Origin: Lawsonibacter sp.
GTDB lineage: Bacteria; Bacillota; Clostridia; Oscillospirales; Oscillospiraceae
Reading direction: 5' to 3'
Assembly (NCBI GenBank): GCA_022798155.1
Contig: JAAWLY010000020.1
Location: 1-18,994, forward strand
DNA length: 18,994 nt
Position 1 is the first letter of the stretch; the number at the start of each line of letters is the position of its first letter. The position numbers and the translations under genes were made by a program. Of this stretch, positions 13,845 through 18,994 are shown piece after piece. The notes below the pieces were generated by a model, which was not told the origin of the DNA, did no database searches, and saw nothing but the letters and a program-made list of their open reading frames with translations.

Positions 13845-14420
13845 ATGAAAAAAAGCAATTTAGAGCAGGAGAAGCGCCAGGCTGTGACGGAGGAGACAAC
13901 AGAAGAGAAGGTTGCCAGGCTGGAACAGAACGAAAAGAAAACATCCTTTGTACGGGAACGTCTGTTTTTGCTGATTCTGGCTGTGGCGAGCGTTGCGATG
14001 CTTGTCCCGTCCATACAGATGTGGCTGAAAAAGCCTGGTGCCAATGCACCGGGCATGTTTCCGACAATTGTTACGGCGGGCATGCTGCTGTGTGACTTGA
14101 TCGCGCTGTTTCAACTGTTCCGCGCCGGGCGGCGTGGAGATGCGGACCCGGAACTGCACGGGTGGGACAAGCTGAAAATCGCGATTGGAACTGAGATTCC
14201 ATTTACTGTTTTTGTAATGATGGCGGCTACGATACTCTATGTGCTATCGCTGTCGATTGTGGGGTTTTATATTGCCACGTTCCTTTATTTGATTTTCTCT
14301 ATTATGTTCCTCTACAAAGGGGATAAGTCGAAGGTGAAACAGGCGCTTCTGGTGGCGGCTGGGATGGACCTTGCCGTATATGCGATTATTGATCTGATCT
14401 TTCAGATCCACATGCCATGA
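13845..14420 (+). CDS. tctB: Tripartite tricarboxylate transporter small membrane subunit (TctB family)
   Basis: A 191-residue membrane protein, the small permease partner of TctA. A charged, probably helical cytoplasmic N-terminal tail of about 40 residues (rich in Glu, Lys and Gln) is followed by hydrophobic segments at about 45-67, 75-97, 120-160 (two helices) and 165-190. GANAPGMFPTIV matches the family's conserved proline/glycine loop after the first helix. The charged tail is longer than in many TctB proteins. The frame is open from 13773, but the ATG at 13845 has CAGGAGGA upstream and avoids the hairpin. tctA follows after 9 bp. TctB is poorly conserved; its position makes the call firm. 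Confidence 0.88.
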   Translation: MKKSNLEQEKRQAVTEETTEEKVARLEQNEKKTSFVRERLFLLILAVASVAMLVPSIQMWLKKPGANAPGMFPTIVTAGMLLCDLIALFQLFRAGRRGDADPELHGWDKLKIAIGTEIPFTVFVMMAATILYVLSLSIVGFYIATFLYLIFSIMFLYKGDKSKVKQALLVAAGMDLAVYAIIDLIFQIHMP

Positions 14421-14429
14421 GGTGAAGCT

Positions 14430-15950
14430 ATGACTACAATTATCGAAACATTTCTGTCCGGATTGTTTGTATTCACCAAGCCCGAGCTGCTGCTTTTTGT
14501 GATGGGCGGGCTGCTGTTTGGCATGTATGCCGGGGCCATGCCCGGAATTTCAGCCACGATGGCAATTTCGCTGATGGTGTCTTTTACCTACAACTGGTCC
14601 ATCTATCCGGCTATCGCTGTGGCGCTGGGGTGCTATGTGGGGGCGGTTTACGGCGGCTCCCGGTCGGCAATTTTGCTGAATGTGCCTGGAACACCCTCCG
14701 CCATTGCCACAGCGTTTGACGGATACCCGCTGGCCAAACAGGGCAAGGCCGCAAAAGCGCTGGGAATTACCGCGATTCAGTCGGTAATCGGCGGAATCAT
14801 AGGATCTGTCTTCCTGCTTGTGGCAGCCCCGCTGATTACCCGGTTTGCGCTGATGTTTGCCTCGCGGGACTATTTCCTTCTGGCCCTGATGGGAATTATG
14901 CTGCTGGTTTCCATGTCGGGCGGATCCTTTGCCAAGGGGATGTTTTCCGGCTTTTTGGGGATGTTCATTGGCGTGATCGGCATGGACGCTTCAACAGCAG
15001 TCCAGCGCTTTACCTTCAATAATATTTATCTGATGAACGGCATCAGCACGGTTGCCATTATCATTGGCATGTTCGGTCTGTCGGAGTCGCTGGTACAGAT
15101 GCGGGATTTTCGGAAGGTGACGGTCAGAAAGCAGGAGCTGAAAAGCATTATGCCCTCGCTGAAGGACGCCTTTGGCTATCTCCGCGTGACCATCGAATCC
15201 TCGCTGATTGGGGTGTTTATTGGGGCGCTGCCGGGAACAGGCGGCAATATCGCGGCGCTGATTTCCTATGACCGGGCGAAAAAGACCACCAAGAATCCCG
15301 AAGTCCCCTTTGGCGAAGGGGCCATTGAGGGGCTGGTAGCCTCCGAATCCTCCAACAATGCTGCGGTGGGCGGGGCGGTGATTCCGATGTTGACGCTGGG
15401 GATCCCCGGCGACTCGGCAACCGCCCTACTTCTGGCCTGCCTGACTGCCCACGGGGTGGTCACGGGGCCAACGCTGATTGGCAGTCAGGACGGCATTTTC
15501 GGAATTATTGTGATGCTGGTTTTTATTGCCAATATTCTGCTTCTTCCCGCCTCTCTGACGGGGATCCGGATTTTTGCGAAAATTGTGGAAGTGCCCAAGC
15601 AGATATTGCTGCCGCTGATCATCGTCCTGGCGACGGTGGGCTCCTTTGCTGCCAAGAAAAACCTGATGGATGTCTATTTCATGGCGGGCTTTGGCGTGCT
15701 GGGTTATTTCCTCAGCATCCATGGCTTTAAGACGGGGCCGATGGTGCTGGGAATGATTCTCAGCCAGCTGCTGGAACTGAATCTCCGGCGCGGCCTGGTA
15801 GGCGCCCACGGCAGCGTCTGGACACTGCTGGGCCAGATTGTGTCCAGCCCGCTGTCCCTTATTCTGACTGCCGTTGTGGTGCTTGTAGTGCTGAGCCAGT
15901 TTGGGGTTCTGAAGAAGCTGAAAAAATTTAAGAGCGGAACGCCGCAGTGA
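14430..15950 (+). CDS. tctA: Tripartite tricarboxylate transporter large membrane subunit (TctA family)
   Basis: A 506-residue multi-spanning permease that carries the substrate, driven by an ion gradient. The two internally related halves each carry the family's glycine/proline motif: GMYAGAMPGISATMAISL near residue 30 and GVFIGALPGTGGNIAALISY near residue 265. The signature block VPFGEGAIEGLVASESSNNAAVGGAVIPMLTLGIPGDSATALLL (residues about 290-335) is complete. GAGGTGAAG serves as ribosome site. Length matches the family's roughly 500 residues. It follows tctB by 9 bp and precedes the acid dehydratase gene, with which it is probably co-transcribed. Confidence 0.96.
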   Translation: MTTIIETFLSGLFVFTKPELLLFVMGGLLFGMYAGAMPGISATMAISLMVSFTYNWSIYPAIAVALGCYVGAVYGGSRSAILLNVPGTPSAIATAFDGYPLAKQGKAAKALGITAIQSVIGGIIGSVFLLVAAPLITRFALMFASRDYFLLALMGIMLLVSMSGGSFAKGMFSGFLGMFIGVIGMDASTAVQRFTFNNIYLMNGISTVAIIIGMFGLSESLVQMRDFRKVTVRKQELKSIMPSLKDAFGYLRVTIESSLIGVFIGALPGTGGNIAALISYDRAKKTTKNPEVPFGEGAIEGLVASESSNNAAVGGAVIPMLTLGIPGDSATALLLACLTAHGVVTGPTLIGSQDGIFGIIVMLVFIANILLLPASLTGIRIFAKIVEVPKQILLPLIIVLATVGSFAAKKNLMDVYFMAGFGVLGYFLSIHGFKTGPMVLGMILSQLLELNLRRGLVGAHGSVWTLLGQIVSSPLSLILTAVVVLVVLSQFGVLKKLKKFKSGTPQ

Positions 15951-15994
15951 CGCCTCCAGGTAGGCTGAGCGGTGCCGCGGAAAGGTTGAGCGGT

Positions 15995-17182
15995 ATGAAA
16001 ATTACGAAAGTGACAATTCTCTACGTTCACAGCATCAAAACAGACGCCTCCCAATCCGGCCAGCGTCCAATCCTGCTGCGGATCGATACAGATAAAGGTA
16101 TCTACGGCATCGGAGAGGTAGGCATGGCCTATGGGACCGGCGGACACGCCGCGGTGGGAATGCTGCGGGACTATGCGGAAATGATCATTGGCATGGACCC
16201 CATGAATACAGAGGCGATCTGGGAAAAATTCCTGAAGACCACCTTCTGGGGTCAGGGCGGCGGAACGGTTATTTTTGGCGGGATGAGCGGGATTGATATT
16301 GCCCTGTGGGATATCAAGGGCAAAGCGCTGGGGGTTCCTGTTTATCAGCTGCTGGGGGGCAAGTGCCGCAGCGGGATGCGTACGTATGCCTCTCAGATTC
16401 AGCTGGCTTGGGCGCCGGTGCGCAATATCTGCAAAAAGCCGGAGGATTTTGCCAGAGAGGCCATGGTCGCGGTAAATCAGGGTTACGACGCGGTCAAGGC
16501 GGACGTACTCCAGTTTGATGAGAACGGGGTTTCGGGCGGCTATTGGCTGGAGGGCCCGCTGCGTCCGGAGGTGGTCCGGGTGGGCGAGGCCCGAATCCGG
16601 GCAATCCGGGAGGCAGTGGGTCCGGACGTGGATATTATTGTAGAAAACCATGCCCACACCGACACCGTGGCCGGGGTGCAATTCGCGAAGGCCATTGAAA
16701 AATACAATATTATGTTTTATGAGGAGCTGAATTCCCCGCTCAACTCCATGCTGTCCACATTTGCAAAGAATCACATCAACATTCCCATTGCCGCCGGGGA
16801 GCGCATATACACCAGATGGGGGTTCCGGCCTTTCCTGGAGGCCAGGTCGCTGGATGTGATCCAGCCGGATCTGGGGATTTGCGGCGGCATTACGGAGATC
16901 AAAAAAATCTGTGATATGGCGCATGTTTATGATGTGACGGTGCAGGTCCATGTGGCTGGTACGGCAGTTGCCTGTGCGGCCGCCCTAAACGTGGAGGCGG
17001 CGATTCCCAACTTCTGTATTCACGAGCACCACCAAAAGGCGTTAATGCCGGAGTATATCCAGCTGTGCACCCAGAACTATCAGCCGGTGAATGGGATGAT
17101 GCCTGTCCCGGAGCTGCCGGGGATTGGGCAGGATTTGACGGCGGCGGCGTATCAAAACTCGGATTTGATTGTAGTCGAATAA
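15995..17182 (+). CDS. Mandelate racemase/muconate lactonizing (enolase superfamily) acid-sugar dehydratase-like enzyme
   Basis: A 395-residue enolase-superfamily enzyme that abstracts the proton next to a carboxylate, most like galactonate-type dehydratases. The capping domain contains GIGEVGMAYGTGGHAA. The barrel contains GMSGIDIALWDIKGKALGVPVYQLLGG, putative Mg ligands E217 (VENHAH), E243/E244 (FYEELNSP) and E269 (AAGERIYTR), and H319 (VQVHVAG) as likely base, with QPDLGICGGITE between. The KxK position reads K168-A-D170, so the second Lys is missing, as in DgoD-like members that use histidines. A GTG at 15947 overlaps the tctA stop, but the ATG at 15995 with GGAAAGG upstream gives the usual N terminus. 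Linkage to TctCBA suggests it acts on the imported acid. Confidence 0.9.
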   Translation: MKITKVTILYVHSIKTDASQSGQRPILLRIDTDKGIYGIGEVGMAYGTGGHAAVGMLRDYAEMIIGMDPMNTEAIWEKFLKTTFWGQGGGTVIFGGMSGIDIALWDIKGKALGVPVYQLLGGKCRSGMRTYASQIQLAWAPVRNICKKPEDFAREAMVAVNQGYDAVKADVLQFDENGVSGGYWLEGPLRPEVVRVGEARIRAIREAVGPDVDIIVENHAHTDTVAGVQFAKAIEKYNIMFYEELNSPLNSMLSTFAKNHINIPIAAGERIYTRWGFRPFLEARSLDVIQPDLGICGGITEIKKICDMAHVYDVTVQVHVAGTAVACAAALNVEAAIPNFCIHEHHQKALMPEYIQLCTQNYQPVNGMMPVPELPGIGQDLTAAAYQNSDLIVVE

Positions 17183-17188
17183 GACATA

Positions 17189-17224
17189 CCCCTGCACTCC
17201 AAAGGAGCGCAGGGGGTTTCTTTT
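17189..17224 (+). terminator. Terminator at the end of the transporter/dehydratase operon
   Basis: CCCCTGCACTCC (17189-17200) and GGAGCGCAGGGG (17204-17215) pair with one mismatch around an AAA loop, followed by GTTTCTTTT. It lies 7 bp after the stop codon and marks the right edge of the island. Confidence 0.88.
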
Positions 17225-17288
17225 GTGGGCATTAAAACTTTGTTCATCAAAATTTAAGGAGTTTTTTGTCGTATTCCCGCCGCCGCTG

Positions 17289-17297
17289 TGTTACAAT
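17289..17297 (+). promoter_or_regulatory. Extended -10 promoter of the VTT-domain gene
   Basis: TG (17289-17290), one base, then TACAAT (17292-17297) form an extended -10 element 26 bp before the ATG. The nearest -35-like TTGTCG (17266-17271) is 20 bp away, which is long. Confidence 0.5.
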
Positions 17298-17322
17298 ACC
17301 CCCGATGAACGGAGGCGTTTTC

Positions 17323-18021
17323 ATGAGGAACCGGAAAAAATTGCTGATTTTGGCCGCTGCCCTCCTGCTGCTCGCCGGCGGCGGATGGTTTTTATACAGC
17401 ACCGGCTTTTTCCAGGCGGTCCGCTCCCTGGACGCCCTGCGGGCCTACATTGCGGGCTCGGCGCCCTGCTCCCACCTGGTGTTTTTCCTGGTGCAGCTTC
17501 TCTCGGTGGTGCTGGCCCCCATCCCCAGCAACATCACCGCGGCGGCGGGGGGCGTGCTGTTTGGCACCTGGCCCGCCTTTGGGATGACCTTTGCCGCCGT
17601 GGCGTGCGGCTCGCTGCTGGTGTTCTGGCTGGCCCGGGTGCTGGGCCGGGATTTCGCCGACCGGCTGGTGAGCCGGAAGCTGTCGGAGAAGTACCAGGGG
17701 GTGCTGCGGGCCAAGGCCCCGGTTTTCCTGACGCTGGCCTTCCTCTTCCCCTTTTTTCCGGACGACATGCTGTGTATCCTGGCCGGGCTCACCAGCCTGA
17801 GCTTTGGCCGCTTTGCCCTGATCGTCCTGCTCACCCGGCCCTGGGGGCTGCTCTTTGCCAGCGCGCTGGGCGGCTCCACCCTGGGGCTGTCCCCCTGGGC
17901 GATGGCGCCCATCGGCCTTTTGGGCCTGGCGGTTTTTCTGCTGGGGATGAAATACGGCGATCGGGTGGAGCAGGCGGTTTTTTCACGTTTAAAAGGGGAT
18001 AAACGGGGGAAAACTGAATAG
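17323..18021 (+). CDS. VTT-domain (TVP38/TMEM64, DedA-like) membrane protein
   Basis: A 232-residue inner-membrane protein of the VTT/SNARE-associated family, related to DedA lipid-scramblase-type proteins. The first hydrophobic helix spans residues about 6-24. The VTT core includes LVQLLSVVLAPIPSNITAAAGGVLFGTWPAFGMTFAAVACGSLLVFWLARVLG and the later FLFPFFPDDMLCILAGLTSLSFGRFALIVLLTRPWG, with the family's glycine motifs and the conserved Arg-Pro. Two further hydrophobic stretches end near residue 213, followed by a basic cytoplasmic tail. The ATG at 17323 has GGAGG 7 bp upstream, which is better than ATG 17305. It has no obvious operon partner. The exact function in this organism is unknown. 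Confidence 0.9.
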   Translation: MRNRKKLLILAAALLLLAGGGWFLYSTGFFQAVRSLDALRAYIAGSAPCSHLVFFLVQLLSVVLAPIPSNITAAAGGVLFGTWPAFGMTFAAVACGSLLVFWLARVLGRDFADRLVSRKLSEKYQGVLRAKAPVFLTLAFLFPFFPDDMLCILAGLTSLSFGRFALIVLLTRPWGLLFASALGGSTLGLSPWAMAPIGLLGLAVFLLGMKYGDRVEQAVFSRLKGDKRGKTE

Positions 18022-18064
18022 GCGTTTGAAGGGGGAGACGCCCCAAATTTTTCTGTTTTTGCTC

Positions 18065-18121
18065 TTTACAAACGGATGGAAGTGTGGTATCATCTAAACA
18101 TAACAATAATTAATATTGTTA
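18065..18121 (+). promoter_or_regulatory. Promoter and palindromic Fur/PerR-type operator of the perR-like gene
   Basis: TTTACA (18065-18070), a 17-bp spacer and TATCAT (18088-18093) make a good sigma-A promoter. Immediately downstream, TAACAATA (18101-18108) and TATTGTTA (18114-18121) form a perfect 8-base inverted repeat with spacer ATTAA. This sits over the expected transcription start and resembles A/T-rich Per/Fur boxes, so the gene product probably represses itself and the rubrerythrin gene. Confidence 0.78.
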
Positions 18122-18135
18122 AGGGAGGAGCGGCG

Positions 18136-18552
18136 ATGGAGCGTACCATGCGATACAGCAAAAAGCGGGAAGCGATTCTAGCCGCCATCCAGGGCACCGA
18201 CTGCCACCCCTCGGCGGAGTGGGTATACCGGCAGCTCAAGCCCCAGCACCCCGACCTGAGCCTGGGAACGGTCTACCGCAATCTGGCCTTTTTCCAGCGG
18301 CGGGGCCTGGTGCAAAGCGTGGGCGTGGTCCAGGGCCAGGAGCGGTTCGACGGCATCACCACCCCCCACAGTCACTTTATTTGCAACTGCTGCGGCCGCG
18401 TTCTGGACCTGCCCGATGTCAACTGGGGGGCAGAGCTGGGACAGGCTGTCAGCCGGCAATACGGGCTCACGGTCCAGCGCCATGAGCTCACATTCTATGG
18501 TCTATGTTCAAGCTGCTCGCATTCCCAACAAAACAACAAGGAGGAAACATGA
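18136..18552 (+). CDS. perR: Fur-family regulator, PerR-like peroxide sensor
   Basis: A 138-residue dimeric metal-dependent repressor. The N-terminal winged helix (residues about 5-75) includes HPSAEWVYRQL and LSLGTVYRNLAFFQRRGLV, the Fur-family recognition helix region. RFDGITTPHSHFIC supplies the Asp and two His of the regulatory metal site. Two CxxC pairs, CNCC and CSSC, form the structural zinc site as in PerR. The ATG at 18136 has AAGGGAGGAG upstream; the frame is open from 18076 but that would include the operator. The rubrerythrin gene follows within a few bases, which favours peroxide sensing (PerR) over iron uptake control (Fur). Confidence 0.9.
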   Translation: MERTMRYSKKREAILAAIQGTDCHPSAEWVYRQLKPQHPDLSLGTVYRNLAFFQRRGLVQSVGVVQGQERFDGITTPHSHFICNCCGRVLDLPDVNWGAELGQAVSRQYGLTVQRHELTFYGLCSSCSHSQQNNKEET

Positions 18553-18554
18553 TT

Positions 18555-18994
18555 ATGAAAAAGTTCGTTTGCAGCGTGTGCGGTTATGTCTACGAGGGCG
18601 AGTCCGCTCCCGCCAAGTGCCCCCAGTGCGGCGTGGGCCCCGAGAAGTTCGTGGAGCAGAAGGGCGAGATGTCCTGGGCTGCCGAGCACATCGTAGGCGT
18701 GGCCCAGGGCGTTGATCCCGAGATCATCGAGGGCCTGCGCGCCAACTTCCAGGGCGAGTGCACCGAGGTCGGCATGTATCTGGCCATGGCCCGTGTGGCC
18801 TACCGCGAGGGCTACCCCGAGATCGGCGAGTATTGGCGCCGGGCCGCTCTGGAGGAGGCCGAGCACGCCGCCAAGTTCGCCGAGCTGCTGGGCGAGGTGG
18901 TCACCGACTCCACCAAGAAGAACCTGGAGATGCGCGTCGAGGCCGAGAACGGCGCCACCGCCGGCAAGGTCGCCCTGGCCAAGATGGCCAAGGA
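18555..18994 (+). CDS. Rubrerythrin with N-terminal rubredoxin domain (reverse-type), 3' end outside window
   Basis: At least 146 residues, cut by the window edge. The first 35 residues form a rubredoxin-like iron site with CSVCGYVYEG and CPQCG. The ferritin-like diiron domain begins near residue 50 and shows ECTEVGMYLAMAR, EEAEHAAKF and EAENGATAGK, providing the Glu and ExxH iron ligands. Rubredoxin before the diiron domain is the order of reverse rubrerythrins, which reduce peroxide and oxygen in anaerobes. An AAGGAGG site at 18538-18544 serves either ATG 18549 (overlapping the perR stop, spacing 4) or ATG 18555 (spacing 10); the second is preferred. It is probably co-transcribed with and repressed by the PerR-like protein. 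Confidence 0.92.
   Translation, partial: MKKFVCSVCGYVYEGESAPAKCPQCGVGPEKFVEQKGEMSWAAEHIVGVAQGVDPEIIEGLRANFQGECTEVGMYLAMARVAYREGYPEIGEYWRRAALEEAEHAAKFAELLGEVVTDSTKKNLEMRVEAENGATAGKVALAKMAK

Noticed and set aside
15704..16951. A 415-codon minus-strand open frame opposite the MR/MLE gene
   Set aside because: The plus strand carries complete enolase-superfamily motifs; the minus frame has none.
5972..17182. Transposon, integrase or prophage genes at the island edges
   Set aside because: No transposase, recombinase or tRNA gene and no direct repeats were seen at either edge.
1..18994. CRISPR array or toxin-antitoxin/defence module
   Set aside because: No regularly spaced repeats and no gene pair resembling such systems; every sizeable gene fits chemotaxis, stress, repair, one-carbon or transport/catabolic families.

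Overview
The window looks like chromosome of a motile, anaerobic, high-GC clostridial Firmicute, probably of the Oscillospiraceae (Flavonifractor/Intestinimonas/Oscillibacter-like). That placement is inference. It rests on GGAGG-type ribosome sites, a stand-alone Asp23/Gls24 protein, a PerR-like regulator followed by a rubredoxin-first rubrerythrin, a TTG start, and a strong G/C third-position bias in the housekeeping genes. No rRNA, tRNA, CRISPR array or transposase was seen.

Left part (1-5.9 kb): the end of a chemotaxis operon (cheA 3' end, cheW, cheR, cheB) closes at a GC-rich terminator shared with a convergent Asp23-family gene. Divergent sigma-A promoters then serve the Asp23 gene and an exonuclease III gene. 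metF follows behind a leader rich in inverted repeats and is closed by three hairpin-plus-T-tract terminators in a row.

Central part (5.97-17.2 kb): a metabolic island with visibly more A/T at third codon positions. A LysR-type regulator faces away from a co-directional gene train. The first operon encodes a cytosolic CapA-fold protein, a zinc MDR dehydrogenase, a C_GCAxxG_C_C redox protein, a small AroQ-fold protein that lacks most of the dehydroquinase catalytic residues, and a CoA-disulfide-reductase-like flavoprotein fused to a rhodanese domain. After a 211-bp gap with a promoter and palindrome come a complete tripartite tricarboxylate transporter (TctC lipoprotein, TctB, TctA) and an enolase-superfamily acid dehydratase. 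The likely job is uptake and breakdown of an unidentified organic or sugar acid: TctCBA imports it, the MR/MLE enzyme dehydrates it, the MDR enzyme oxidises a hydroxyl, and the AroQ-like and CapA-like proteins perform unknown steps, with a thiol/flavin redox pair attached. This gene set is the best candidate for an undescribed system here. The substrate cannot be read from the sequence.

Right part (17.2-19.0 kb): after a strong terminator the housekeeping style returns with a VTT/TVP38 membrane protein, then a PerR-like repressor gene with a palindromic operator at its own promoter, and the start of a rubrerythrin gene that runs off the window.

Two 27/30-identical copies of a short intergenic repeat, in opposite orientation, lie at 5794-5823 and 12471-12500 and bracket the regulator and first operon of the island.
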